Positions 27,313-36,386 of a stretch of DNA of 64,000 nucleotides are shown piece by piece (within the stretch, counting starts at the first letter, position 1; each line of letters opens with the position of its first letter). The position numbers and the translations under genes were made by a program. The stretch lies in contig JBPOFS010000007.1 of NCBI GenBank assembly GCA_051252515.1, positions 1 through 64,000 on the forward strand, read 5' to 3'. The notes below the pieces were generated by a model. It was not told the DNA's origin. It worked only from the letters and a program-made list of their open reading frames with translations, and ran no database searches. The DNA is from UBA5078 sp051252515 (GTDB lineage: Bacteria > Pseudomonadota > Gammaproteobacteria > Pseudomonadales > Pseudohongiellaceae).

Positions 27313-27324
27313 TTATACATTTCC

Positions 27325-28323
27325 TCAGCGTGGCCGGCCATGCAATTCGGCCAAGCCAAACTGCATAGTTTTACTGTTCATGACGCGATCAATTTTGTGC
27401 GCGTATATTGGATCAGTGGCGTATCCCGCTTTCTGCAAACCTTGCGCAAACGACTTGGCATCGTGGCTCTGCGTTAAGGCTTCTTGATAACGAGGGTTTT
27501 CCTGCAAAAATTTCACATAATCACGGAAGCTTTCTTCGTAAGATCCGTAGGAGCGGAAGCTCGCTTTTTCCAAGGCGGCCACACCGTCTCGATACTCAAC
27601 GGTATTCACACTAGCCTGTTCGCCAGACCAGCGTGCATCGGCCTTGATGCCAAATAAATTATGAGAATTGCTGCCGTCAGGCTTAGCAATCATCTTCCGA
27701 CCCCAACCGGTCTCTAACGCCGATTGCGCCAGTAATAGACGCGGATCCACACCGATGCTCGAGGCCACTTCTTCAGCAATGGGGTATAGCGTCTTCACGA
27801 ATTCTTTTGGCGAGCTAATCGCTCGTGTTGGCGGCAGCTGCGTTGTGTTATTCACCGGAACTTCCGGGCGCGCTTGTCTATTCAATTGTTCTAGGCTTTG
27901 TCCGATTGGGCCTTGGAACACAGCCTCTGGCGTCTCTTGCGTCGCTGGCTCTACATATTCTGGACGCAGGTCTCGTGGTGCAGGAGCCTGGCGTGAGGTA
28001 CCGCTTAAGCCGTACTGCCCCATCATTTGATCGTAAAGCACATCGGCAAGGCCTAAACCACGCCCCTCACTCATACTCACACTAAGCTGGTTATCAAGAT
28101 TCTCTTGATGAAACTCCATCTCATTGCTTTGGGAGAAATTGCCCTCGGCAAACACCGCATTACTCTGGCGCATCGCCTTCAGCATGATATTAAGAAAGAG
28201 TGACTCGAACTGCTGAGCAACCTTATGCAAGGCTTCAGGCGTGTTTTTACGCCCAAGACTGGAGATCGAGTTTAGTCCCGAGAGATCGGTATAGACTGAT
28301 TGACTTTCGACGCTACTGACCAT
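27325..28323 (-). CDS. flgJ: FlgJ, rod cap and peptidoglycan hydrolase
   Basis: A two-domain FlgJ of 332 residues. The N-terminal rod-capping domain is at about 10-100 (EALHKVAQQFESLFLNIMLKAMRQ), and the C-terminal glucosaminidase-type domain at about 175-325 contains LLLAQSALETGWGRKM with the likely catalytic Glu. It opens the peptidoglycan for the rod in the periplasm. The linker (about 115-170) is Pro/Gln-rich. Size matches dual-domain FlgJ of gammaproteobacteria. It is followed closely by flgK and preceded by a 194-bp gap from flgI. Confidence 0.94.
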   Translation of the reverse strand: MVSSVESQSVYTDLSGLNSISSLGRKNTPEALHKVAQQFESLFLNIMLKAMRQSNAVFAEGNFSQSNEMEFHQENLDNQLSVSMSEGRGLGLADVLYDQMMGQYGLSGTSRQAPAPRDLRPEYVEPATQETPEAVFQGPIGQSLEQLNRQARPEVPVNNTTQLPPTRAISSPKEFVKTLYPIAEEVASSIGVDPRLLLAQSALETGWGRKMIAKPDGSNSHNLFGIKADARWSGEQASVNTVEYRDGVAALEKASFRSYGSYEESFRDYVKFLQENPRYQEALTQSHDAKSFAQGLQKAGYATDPIYAHKIDRVMNSKTMQFGLAELHGRPR

Positions 28324-28422
28324 CTTTCTTAACCTTGGTTTCGGTGTGTGACTCCGGCAATTATTTGCCAGAGGCGAGACATCAATTCAGACAAATCCGC
28401 ATAAAGCGGCAGTTTTTGCCAC

Positions 28423-28450
28423 TGCAGCTAGCGCAAAGGCGCTAACTGCA
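28423..28450. repeat. stem-loop in the flgI-flgJ gap
   Basis: TGCAGCTAGCGC (28423-28434), loop AAAG, GCGCTAACTGCA (28439-28450); 12-base arms with one mismatch. It is in the 194-bp non-coding space between flgI and flgJ. It may mark a processing or attenuation point in the long flg transcript. Confidence 0.5.
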
Positions 28451-28490
28451 TGATTAATGGTCTACCTACTAGGGTTATAGCAAGAGGGAT

Positions 28491-28511
28491 GCCAGAAACG
28501 GGATTTCTGGC
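28491..28511 (-). terminator. stem-loop just after flgI
   Basis: GCCAGAAA (28491-28498) and TTTCTGGC (28504-28511) with a 5-base loop, starting seven bases beyond the flgI stop. The sequence that follows on the minus strand (ATCCCTCTTGC) is only mildly T-rich, so termination is probably partial. Confidence 0.45.
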
Positions 28512-28517
28512 AAATAA

Positions 28518-29657
28518 CTAGATGACGATGAGATCTGCTTTCAATGAACCAGACTGCTTGAGGGCTTCTAAGATGGCCGCGAGATCGCCAGGAGCAGCGC
28601 CTACAGCATTGATAGCTTGAACGATGTCCGACAAACTTGAGCCGGTATCGAACAAGAACATACGATTACTCTCTTGTGAGATACCCACATCCGAATCAGG
28701 GACCACAACAGTCTCACCGTCAGAAAAAGCGCCGGGCTGGCTGACTTGTAGGCTTTCAGAGATCGTAACCGTCAAACTTCCGTGCGTGACCGCCGCAGGC
28801 GATACCCGTACTTGCTCACCGATGACGATGGTCCCAGTACGAGAGTTCACAATGACTCTGGCCACAGCAGAGCCTTGCTCCACCTCTATGTTCTCTAATT
28901 CAGACATAAACGCGACCCGTGTTTGCAGGTCTGCGGGCGCTAAAACCTCGATTGAGACGGCATCAAGTGCATTTGCGGAGCCTTCTCCCAGAAACTCGTT
29001 AATAGCCTGTGAGACGCGCTTGGCAGTAGTAAAGTCGGCACGCTTCAAGTTGAAGACGATGCTGTCACCAAAACCAAAGGCCGTCACGACCTCTTGTACC
29101 GCCGTTGCACCACCAGGGATACGGCCAACACTAGGGACGTTGATCGTGATGCTAGAACCATCTGCAGCACCCACTCCTAAGCCCCCGACAATTAGATTGC
29201 CCTGTGCGATCGCATAGACCTCACCATCAACCCCTTGTAAGAACGTACGCTCCAAAGTACCGCCGCGTAAGCTCTCAGCATTAGCCAAAGAGGACACAGT
29301 GATGTCGATGGTTTGCCCAGGCTTGGTGAAGGCAGGCAACTCGGCCTGTACCGATACAACCGCGACATTGCTCAATTGAAAACTCTGCCCTTGTGGCAAT
29401 GGAATGCCAAACTGATTCAAATAGGCGCGAAAAGATTCCGCCGTGAACGGTGCTTGGGTTGTTTGGTCACCCGTGCCGTCGAGACCAGTCACAAGACCAA
29501 CCCCTACCAATTGGTTAGCCTGAACGCCTTGCAGATTAGCGATGTCTTTTAATCGGTCCGCGCTGGCGGGAGCAACTAATACTGAGCCGTTGAGCAGTAC
29601 GCTCAAGAACAGCACAAAAAGTGGGTTCTTTGTTATTTTCAGCATGTTGATAATCAT
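28518..29657 (-). CDS. flgI: FlgI, flagellar P-ring protein
   Basis: Periplasmic P-ring subunit of 379 residues forming the bushing in peptidoglycan. It has a signal peptide (FVLFLSVLLNGSVLVAPASA) followed by the canonical RLKDIANLQGVQANQLVGVGLVTGLDGTGD. Further conserved parts are GTLERTFLQGVDGEVYAIAQGNL and the C-terminal DIVQAINAVGAAPGDLAAILEALKQSGSLKADLIVI. The ATG at 29657 has AAGGG about seven bases upstream. It follows flgH by 72 bp. Confidence 0.95.
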   Translation of the reverse strand: MIINMLKITKNPLFVLFLSVLLNGSVLVAPASADRLKDIANLQGVQANQLVGVGLVTGLDGTGDQTTQAPFTAESFRAYLNQFGIPLPQGQSFQLSNVAVVSVQAELPAFTKPGQTIDITVSSLANAESLRGGTLERTFLQGVDGEVYAIAQGNLIVGGLGVGAADGSSITINVPSVGRIPGGATAVQEVVTAFGFGDSIVFNLKRADFTTAKRVSQAINEFLGEGSANALDAVSIEVLAPADLQTRVAFMSELENIEVEQGSAVARVIVNSRTGTIVIGEQVRVSPAAVTHGSLTVTISESLQVSQPGAFSDGETVVVPDSDVGISQESNRMFLFDTGSSLSDIVQAINAVGAAPGDLAAILEALKQSGSLKADLIVI

Positions 29658-29729
29658 AATTTTCCCTTATCGCTCGGTGTCTAGCTTGTGACTCAATAAA
29701 TAGTGTTTGTGCAATTCAAGCGCCCTGAC

Positions 29730-30416
29730 TTAGAAGGGCCAGAGGTCACTAACAAAGAACTGTGTCAGCCAACCTGTTTCATTCGAATCGGCAAGACTGC
29801 CCGTGCCACTGTAGGCAATACGCACATCGGCGAGTCGTGTCGACAAAATAGAGTTGTCGGGAGAGATATCTTCTTTACGCACGAGTCCGCTAATGCGAAT
29901 AAACTCATTGCCGCGATTAAGTTGTAACCACTTCTCGCCGCGCACCTCTAACAAACCATTCGGAAGCACGTTCGCCACGGTGACTGTGATACTGCCCACT
30001 AACTGATTGCTCTGATCGCTATCACCGCTGCCGGAGAAATCAATGCTGCTAGTGATATCGCCGTTAAGATCTAAACCTGTGCCTAGAAAGCCCGTGCCTA
30101 GTACGTTGTTATTCCCTAATGCCGTTGCGTTATCTTTGCTGATCGTGGTGCCTGAAGATTTGCTGGCCGACGTGGCTTCATTCAAGCTCACAGTCAACAC
30201 ATCACCCACACGATGAGCGCGACGCTGATACAAATCAACGGCACTATTGCGTGAATAAATTGAGCCGCTGTAGTTAATAGGCGCTACTGGCGTTGGCGTC
30301 ATCACTGGCGCATAACGCGGGTCATTAGGCTCAGGAAAATCCGCTGGGCCTGCAGCACACGCTACCAACAACCCAGTGCAAAGTAAGGCACTCAATTTGG
30401 CGATTCTAGTATGCAT
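29730..30416 (-). CDS. flgH: FlgH, flagellar L-ring lipoprotein
   Basis: Outer-membrane L-ring protein of 228 residues. The N-terminus has a lipoprotein signal with lipobox LVAC (Cys20). The conserved parts include SIYSRNSAVDLYQRRAHRVGDVLTVSLNEATSASKSS, VLPNGLLEVRGEKWLQLNRGNEFIRISGLVR and the C-terminal WLTQFFVSDLWPF. Its size is typical. It is in the flg operon between flgG and flgI, with a 33-bp gap to flgG. Confidence 0.95.
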   Translation of the reverse strand: MHTRIAKLSALLCTGLLVACAAGPADFPEPNDPRYAPVMTPTPVAPINYSGSIYSRNSAVDLYQRRAHRVGDVLTVSLNEATSASKSSGTTISKDNATALGNNNVLGTGFLGTGLDLNGDITSSIDFSGSGDSDQSNQLVGSITVTVANVLPNGLLEVRGEKWLQLNRGNEFIRISGLVRKEDISPDNSILSTRLADVRIAYSGTGSLADSNETGWLTQFFVSDLWPF

Positions 30417-30449
30417 GTCGATACTCCTGAGGTTTTTACGCTCTAATTC

Positions 30450-31235
30450 TTAAAGATTCTGACTGATGAACTGCAACATTTGGTCGGCAGTAGAGATCAC
30501 TTTCGAGTTCAATTCGTAAGCGCGTTGAGTCGTAATCATATTGACTAGCTCCTCTACCACATCGACATTGGAGTTCTCCAAAAGCCCTTGTTCTACCGTA
30601 CCCAATCCATTTGTGCCTGGTGTTGATTCTTGTGGGCTACCGCTGGCCACTGTCTCACGGAATAAGTTGCCGCCCATCGCTTGCAAGCCCGATGGATTAA
30701 CAAAATCGACAAGGCTTAAGCTACCTACTTGCGTAGAGCTAGTCTCACCAGAGATCACCGCTGTCACTGTCCCGTCTGTACCGATCGTCACAGTATTGGC
30801 ATTAATAGGGATGCTGATACCCGGTGCTACCGTTAGGCCACTCGTTGTCACTAGCTCGCCTTCTGAGCTTAGTTGAAACTGACCATCACGCGTGTAAGCT
30901 GCAGTGCCATCAGGCATCGTAATCTGGAAAAATCCACGACCATTAACCGCAACGTCCAAAGGCTCTTCTGTGGTTTGCAGTGCACCCTGTGTGAACATCT
31001 TCTGCGTGCCCACTGTGCGCACACCAGTACCCATCTGCAGACCCGATGGCAACACCGTGTCTTGAGTTGAGTTGCCGCCTGGCTGGCGATAGATTTGATA
31101 AAGCAAATCTTCAAACACTACTCGATCGCGTTTAAAACCAGTGGTCGCAACGTTTGCAAGGTTGTTCGACAAACTAGTCAGCTGTTTGTCTTGAGCGCTT
31201 AGGCCTGTTTGTGAGACATAGAGAGCTGGATGCAT
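30450..31235 (-). CDS. flgG: FlgG, distal rod protein
   Basis: A 261-residue distal rod protein. The N-terminus MHPALYVSQTGLSAQDKQLTSLSNNLANVATTGFKRDR is the flagellar rod/hook motif. AVNGRGFFQITMPDGTAAYTRDGQFQLSSEGELVT is typical of FlgG/F/E, and the C-terminus LENSNVDVVEELVNMITTQRAYELNSKVISTADQML matches FlgG. Length is the usual 260. It follows flgF by 28 bp. Confidence 0.95.
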   Translation of the reverse strand: MHPALYVSQTGLSAQDKQLTSLSNNLANVATTGFKRDRVVFEDLLYQIYRQPGGNSTQDTVLPSGLQMGTGVRTVGTQKMFTQGALQTTEEPLDVAVNGRGFFQITMPDGTAAYTRDGQFQLSSEGELVTTSGLTVAPGISIPINANTVTIGTDGTVTAVISGETSSTQVGSLSLVDFVNPSGLQAMGGNLFRETVASGSPQESTPGTNGLGTVEQGLLENSNVDVVEELVNMITTQRAYELNSKVISTADQMLQFISQNL

Positions 31236-31263
31236 GATGTATTCCTTTTAAACCTTTATTCGA

Positions 31264-32004
31264 TTATTGGATTTGCAGTAACTGCGACGAAACTTCTGAG
31301 TTACGTTCCGCCGTCTGCATCATCTTGATGTTCAATTCGTAGTTACGCGTAAGGCTGATCATCTCAACCATCGCATCGACTACATTGACGTTACTGCCTT
31401 CTGAATAACCAGAGACGATTCGAACATTGCCATCAGCAATCTCCTCGGCGCCATCGCGTCGACGAAACAAACCGTCGGAGCCTTTTACTAAATCTTGAAT
31501 TTCTGGATTCACTAGCTTAATGCGATCAAGCACAGACATTACTTGTGGGCCTTGTCCTTGTTCGCGTATGGAGATCGTACCGTCACCGCCAATCTCAATT
31601 TTCTCGAAAGGTGGCAATGCGATTGGGCCAGCGTTGCCGAGTACTGGCAGACCATTGGCTGTCGTTAACTCACCAAATGACGTTAGGCTCAATTCACCAG
31701 CACGCGTGTAGGCTTCACTACCATCAGGAGTGGCGACTGCAATCCAACCATCCCCTTGTAAAGCCACATCCATGTCATTGCCCGTTTCACGCAACGGACC
31801 TTGTGTGAAATCAGAGGTTGGCGTTTCAGTTTGGTTATAAGCGCGTGAAGCATAACCGTCACCGACCACGTGTAAGGCTCTAGCTTGAGCAAAGTCAGAG
31901 CGAAAGCCGCCCGTACTTGCGTTGGCTAGATTATTGGCATTAACCGCTTGTGCGTACATGTTCTGTGACGCGGCGTTCATGCCTACATAAAGTGCCTTAT
32001 CCAT
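31264..32004 (-). CDS. flgF: FlgF, proximal rod protein
   Basis: A 246-residue rod protein. The N-terminus DKALYVGMNAASQNMYAQAVNANNLANASTGGFRSD and the C-terminus SNVNVVDAMVEMISLTRNYELNIKMMQTAERNSEVSSQLL are canonical. The middle has GDGWIAVATPDGSEAYTRAGELSL. Its size is normal and it lacks the modules inserted in the neighbouring FlgE. It is in the flg operon, 26 bp after flgE. Confidence 0.95.
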   Translation of the reverse strand: MDKALYVGMNAASQNMYAQAVNANNLANASTGGFRSDFAQARALHVVGDGYASRAYNQTETPTSDFTQGPLRETGNDMDVALQGDGWIAVATPDGSEAYTRAGELSLTSFGELTTANGLPVLGNAGPIALPPFEKIEIGGDGTISIREQGQGPQVMSVLDRIKLVNPEIQDLVKGSDGLFRRRDGAEEIADGNVRIVSGYSEGSNVNVVDAMVEMISLTRNYELNIKMMQTAERNSEVSSQLLQIQ

Positions 32005-32030
32005 GATCGAATCCCCTTAGTGTTTCCAAA

Positions 32031-35000
32031 TTACAGGTTGATGATTGTTTGCGTAGTCGTATCAGCTGCTTCAATGATCTGAGCTGCTGCTTGGAAATTA
32101 CGCTGTGACACAATCAATTGCACCAATTGCTCTGAAAGCTCAACGTTAGAATCTTCCAAGGCGCCGGACTGAATCACCCCTAGCCCTGCTGTGCCTGCAC
32201 CACTTGCCGTGCCAGGACCAGAACCAGCTGTTTCAGTAAATCGCGTACCACCGGCATTCGCTAATTGAGATTGATCCCCAAACTTAGCTAATGCGACCTC
32301 GCCTAGAACCTTTGATTGGCCGTTTGAGAAACGGGCAAATACTGCACCGCCATCATCAATATCCAAGCCCGTTAACTGCCCTTTGGCAAAACCATTTTGC
32401 TTATTGGATTGCACAGAGAAGTCACCACCGTATTGAGTCAAATCACTCAGATCGATCTTGAAATTTGAGTTAGAGATTGAATCAGCGACTGTAGTGTTGC
32501 CTGGTACTGGGCCTGCACCTGATTGCTTGCCTGCGCTATCAAGTGGCGTCCAGTTAGTGATGTAGATTGGTTCCTGTGTTGGATCAAAAACACCCGTCTC
32601 AGTGAAACGCAAAGTGGCTTTGGCCAACGTCGGTTCGTTGTTTAAGGCACCAGAATCATACCCTACGTCTTTACCATCGATCTGGAAGTAGACGCTCCAA
32701 ACGCTGCCGCTTTGGTCAGTGCTTTCTGGTCGCTCTTTCACGAAATACTGCGTCATCGTGTGCTGAATACCAACGCTATCAAAGATCGCGACAGCCGTAG
32801 AACGGTAGTAAGTATCGGCATCCAAAGGATCGAATTTGTTGAGCTCGAACGGGGTACCCGTTAGCGTCGCCGCATCACTGATGTTGCCGAATATGCTCGT
32901 ATTAGAAGTCGCAATCGCGTTGCCAGCGGCATCAGTGCCTGCGTCTAACATCACCACGTCTTCGTCAAGCGTGAACTCGACGATACCGCCGACCACCACA
33001 CCGTCATCACTGATGTTGGCAAGGTTAGATAGCTGCTGAGTCGCAACGCCAGTGGCCAACTGAGGCTCACCGGTTAATGGGTCACGAGATGAGGCCGCGA
33101 CAGTGATAGAACCACGACCATTAGTGCCGCCGCTGAACACAAGGTTTACACCGTTGTTTTCAGTGATCTCAAGCATCGATTTACCGTCCGCATCTGTCAC
33201 AACCCGCGCACTAAGGTTGCCAGAGGAGGCGTTAATTTGTGTCTCTAGCTCTGTGTATCGATCCGTAGCATTGGCCTGAGAAGCCTCAAAAGAAAAACCA
33301 TTGATCGAGAACTTTAGCGGTAGATTAGGATCAACATTCGCAGTCTCAGATCCTTTATTCTCTGGGTCACCACTGTTTGAAGCGGTGATATAGGCGACCG
33401 TTGATGCTGTCGCTGTAATCCCGGCCACGTTTGAGAATCTCTGAGCAACCGCATTCGCCGTCGCCCCTTGCTCAATAGTGACCAATTGTTTAACGCCCGT
33501 GTTATCGAGCACTTCAATGGTTTCGGCTGCGTAACCATTGCCAATCGCGTTTTTACCCGTGTTGTTCAATTCACTGCCAGTGAATGTCGCGGCACTAGCA
33601 AAATCCACCGCGGGGCCTGTGCCATCGACTGCAGCCCCAGGGTTACCCACAACGTATGGGCCTGCCGCAGGCGTTGTGACCACAACATTCAACTGCGAAT
33701 CAGGGCCTGTAGCTACGGTTTTGAGAACCAAGTTACCAGTAGCAGAGTCTATGCTCGCTTTGACTTGTTCCTGCCCTAATAAAAAGCCGAAGTTAGTGTC
33801 GGTATTGATCGCATTCTGCACGGCATCGACTAACTCTTGCCCCGAGTCGTAGTCTTGATCCAGTGTGATGGGATTGGAAGTAACAACCCCAGCCCCATTG
33901 TCATAAGCAATCGTGAAGGTGTAGTTATCGCCCGTGAAATCGTAGCCACTATTAACGTTCACTCCACCGGCAATGCTTGCCGCCACACTAGAGCTTTCTA
34001 CTTTAAGCGAGGTGTATGCGGTGTCGGTAATATCAAATACAAATTTTCCATCGGCCGCGATTGACACTTTCACATTGCCTGGCAGAGTCGAGGCATTGAT
34101 TTCTTTCTGAATATAATCCTCAAGTGCCTCAACACCCGATTCGGTAAACTGACCCAAGACTATGCTTGGAGCCCCGCCCGCGGTGTAATTGTCATCAAGC
34201 GTAATCGTAAGAGTTTGGCCATCCACTATGATATTGAACTCAGATTCACCAGGAGCACTAAAATCAAGCTTAGTCGTATCCAATGTCCCTTCGCGACGCG
34301 CCGTAGAGAAGGTCACCACTTGATCAAAATTAATACCGCCCGTAGCAGAGGTTAGCGGGTTGATCGTGAGCTCTTGATTTGTTGCTGCTGTGGTTTCGAA
34401 AAGTATCTTGCCTGCGGCATCAATCGAGACAGTTACCTTGTTAAGCAGGCTAGCGCTCGTGTTGATTTGCGCTTGGATATAGTCTTCCAAGGCTTCGTTA
34501 CCAGAGCCGGCACCGCCGCCTAGTGCTAACGCCGCGGCGCCAGAGTTAGTGAAGTCTTTATCGATGACGATCGCTTTTGAAGATCCGTCCAAAGTCACTG
34601 TGAAGCCCGTGGGCGGTGCTGTTTTACCTTGTACGTCAACAGCCGACACAACACTGCTGGCAAGTCCTTGCACGGCCGTGACGTTGATACGAGCATTATC
34701 GCCAGTACTGGCCGTTGTTAACACAACACGGTTGTTAGCAAGCGTGACATTCACGGCATTACTATTCGCGGCTGTAAAGCCCGCTGCGACTAACGCTGCA
34801 TCGACAGCGGCAATCACTGCTGCGCCGTCGGCCGCGTCAGCACCTGAAAGATCGATGGCAGCAAACGCGCCGCCATTAACACTGATAGAGAATCCTTGTG
34901 CACCGCCCGCCGTATTGAATGCTAGGCCACCTGATACGTTAGAGGCGCCTGTTGTTGTCGCCGCCGTGGTACCAGAGAAATCTGTGCCCGTTGTAGAGAT

Positions 35001-35609
35001 CTTGCCGCCCACTACTGCCGATTGAGCAACGCGAACGCCTAACTGAGGGGCACCTGACGCTCCTGCGTTAGACAACACCTTGCTACCCACGACTGAAGAA
35101 GGTCCTGCAGAGGCATCGAGGTTGATACGGCTGCTAACTAAAGTTGTGGCTTGTGGAGAGATCTCACCAGTGGTGACAACTAAGTCAGTCAGTGGGCCAC
35201 TGCCTGCCGCTTTGCCGTCTGAGGTAGCGGCATAACCTTGCAGTCTCTCCCCAAGGCTATTGACAATATTGCCGTTAATATCAGTTCCAAACGCACCAGC
35301 ACGCGTATACACAGTGCCACCATCGCCACTGTTAAGGATGAAGAATCCGTTGCCGTTGATCGCCAGATCAAGTGTGTTATCTGTGAAAGAGATATTACCT
35401 TGCGAGAAGTTTTGGGCAATGTTCTGCACCGCTACACCGCCGCCAGCCTGGTCAACGCCACCGCCGAGTACCGATGCTGCATACACATCTGCAAATTCTG
35501 TACGCGATGACTTAAAGCCATTCGTGCTTGCGTTAGCAATGTTATTACCGGTCACAGAGATCTCTTCCTGTGCTGCATTTAGTGCGCTTAAACCGATGTT
35601 GAAACTCAT
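32031..35609 (-). CDS. flgE: FlgE, giant flagellar hook protein
   Basis: Hook subunit of 1192 residues, against 400-720 usually. N-terminal FNIGLSALNAAQEEISVTGN with NIANASTNGFKSSRTEFADVY and C-terminal GALEDSNVELSEQLVQLIVSQRNFQAAAQIIEAADTTTQTIINL are canonical. The hook D2-type region is present at about 915-1100 (TYYRSTAVAIFDSVGIQHTM; GKQSG-containing part). Inserted before it are IN-like modules at about 230-315, 335-418, 448-535 and 553-647 (for example LDFSAPGESEFNIIVDGQ, GYDFTGDNYTFTIAYDNG) and a further module at about 695-840 related to FlgK. It is a single uninterrupted frame. Confidence 0.94.
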   Translation of the reverse strand: MSFNIGLSALNAAQEEISVTGNNIANASTNGFKSSRTEFADVYAASVLGGGVDQAGGGVAVQNIAQNFSQGNISFTDNTLDLAINGNGFFILNSGDGGTVYTRAGAFGTDINGNIVNSLGERLQGYAATSDGKAAGSGPLTDLVVTTGEISPQATTLVSSRINLDASAGPSSVVGSKVLSNAGASGAPQLGVRVAQSAVVGGKISTTGTDFSGTTAATTTGASNVSGGLAFNTAGGAQGFSISVNGGAFAAIDLSGADAADGAAVIAAVDAALVAAGFTAANSNAVNVTLANNRVVLTTASTGDNARINVTAVQGLASSVVSAVDVQGKTAPPTGFTVTLDGSSKAIVIDKDFTNSGAAALALGGGAGSGNEALEDYIQAQINTSASLLNKVTVSIDAAGKILFETTAATNQELTINPLTSATGGINFDQVVTFSTARREGTLDTTKLDFSAPGESEFNIIVDGQTLTITLDDNYTAGGAPSIVLGQFTESGVEALEDYIQKEINASTLPGNVKVSIAADGKFVFDITDTAYTSLKVESSSVAASIAGGVNVNSGYDFTGDNYTFTIAYDNGAGVVTSNPITLDQDYDSGQELVDAVQNAINTDTNFGFLLGQEQVKASIDSATGNLVLKTVATGPDSQLNVVVTTPAAGPYVVGNPGAAVDGTGPAVDFASAATFTGSELNNTGKNAIGNGYAAETIEVLDNTGVKQLVTIEQGATANAVAQRFSNVAGITATASTVAYITASNSGDPENKGSETANVDPNLPLKFSINGFSFEASQANATDRYTELETQINASSGNLSARVVTDADGKSMLEITENNGVNLVFSGGTNGRGSITVAASSRDPLTGEPQLATGVATQQLSNLANISDDGVVVGGIVEFTLDEDVVMLDAGTDAAGNAIATSNTSIFGNISDAATLTGTPFELNKFDPLDADTYYRSTAVAIFDSVGIQHTMTQYFVKERPESTDQSGSVWSVYFQIDGKDVGYDSGALNNEPTLAKATLRFTETGVFDPTQEPIYITNWTPLDSAGKQSGAGPVPGNTTVADSISNSNFKIDLSDLTQYGGDFSVQSNKQNGFAKGQLTGLDIDDGGAVFARFSNGQSKVLGEVALAKFGDQSQLANAGGTRFTETAGSGPGTASGAGTAGLGVIQSGALEDSNVELSEQLVQLIVSQRNFQAAAQIIEAADTTTQTIINL

Positions 35610-35649
35610 GATGTCACCCCGTTATTCAGAATTCGTTTTTGCGTTCGCA

Positions 35650-36336
35650 TTAGTTGATTTGGATTACTTCAGACAACGGTGTTGGACCCACCCCTGCTAA
35701 GTTCAAAGTCAATGAGCCGCCAGGTTCGATCGTCACGCTGTTCACATTAGCGCTTAAGAAAGTCGGCACAGCTTCTGCGCCATCCCCCTGAGGAATTGCC
35801 ACGCGGAAACTGTATTCGCCGCTTGGGTAACGCTGATCATTCGCGTCGGTTCCTGTCCAAATAAATTCGTTGCGTCCAGACTCTTGTGGGCCAAGGTTGA
35901 AGCTATCAACCAATGAACCCGCTTGGTCATACACGCTTAGTACGGCAGAGTCAGTGCTGCGTGGAATGTCCGCAATCACGCTAATGCCGCCCGTGTCCAT
36001 CAATGCTGTTTTGTCTGCAGCTACGTGCACAGGGCGCCCTACTAATGAAGTCGCTTGCAGATGCTGTGAAGACTGGAAGGCCGAAGAGAAGTTATCGAAA
36101 CTAGTCGACATCTTCTGCGCTTCTTCCAAAGACGAGAACTGCGCTAATTGCGAGACAAACTCACCGTTGTCCTGTGGCTCAGTTGGATCTTGGTTCTCCA
36201 ATTGCGCTACCAACAATTTCAAGAACGCATCACGTCCCATCTCATTGCTTTTCTCCGTCTCTCCCTCTTGCTTAGTAAGGGAGTAATCCGAAAGCACTTG
36301 GCTTAATGCGCTGCTACTGCTGCTGACTTCACTCAT
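35650..36336 (-). CDS. flgD: FlgD, hook cap/scaffolding protein
   Basis: Hook assembly scaffold of 228 residues. The N-terminal export and capping part includes MGRDAFLKLLVAQLENQDPTEPQDNGEFVSQLAQFSSLEEAQKM. A FlgD Ig-like/Tudor region at about 85-225 has SLVGRPVHVAA and FIWTGTDANDQRYPSGEYSFRVA. Its length is normal although its client FlgE is giant. It is upstream of flgE by 40 bp in the operon. Confidence 0.94.
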   Translation of the reverse strand: MSEVSSSSSALSQVLSDYSLTKQEGETEKSNEMGRDAFLKLLVAQLENQDPTEPQDNGEFVSQLAQFSSLEEAQKMSTSFDNFSSAFQSSQHLQATSLVGRPVHVAADKTALMDTGGISVIADIPRSTDSAVLSVYDQAGSLVDSFNLGPQESGRNEFIWTGTDANDQRYPSGEYSFRVAIPQGDGAEAVPTFLSANVNSVTIEPGGSLTLNLAGVGPTPLSEVIQIN

Positions 36337-36386
36337 GAGGGTCTCCTAGTGACGCTCTACTCTTAATTTTGTTTGTTGGATATTGC

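Noticed and set aside
27313..27390. FliA promoter before flgK
   Set aside because: TAAAACTA and GCCGAATT are present on the minus strand but 14 bp apart instead of 11, with a poor -10.
28356..28370. Sigma-54-like site before flgJ
   Set aside because: TGGCA and TTGCC are present on the minus strand but GG and GC are only 9 bp apart; sigma-54 needs 10.
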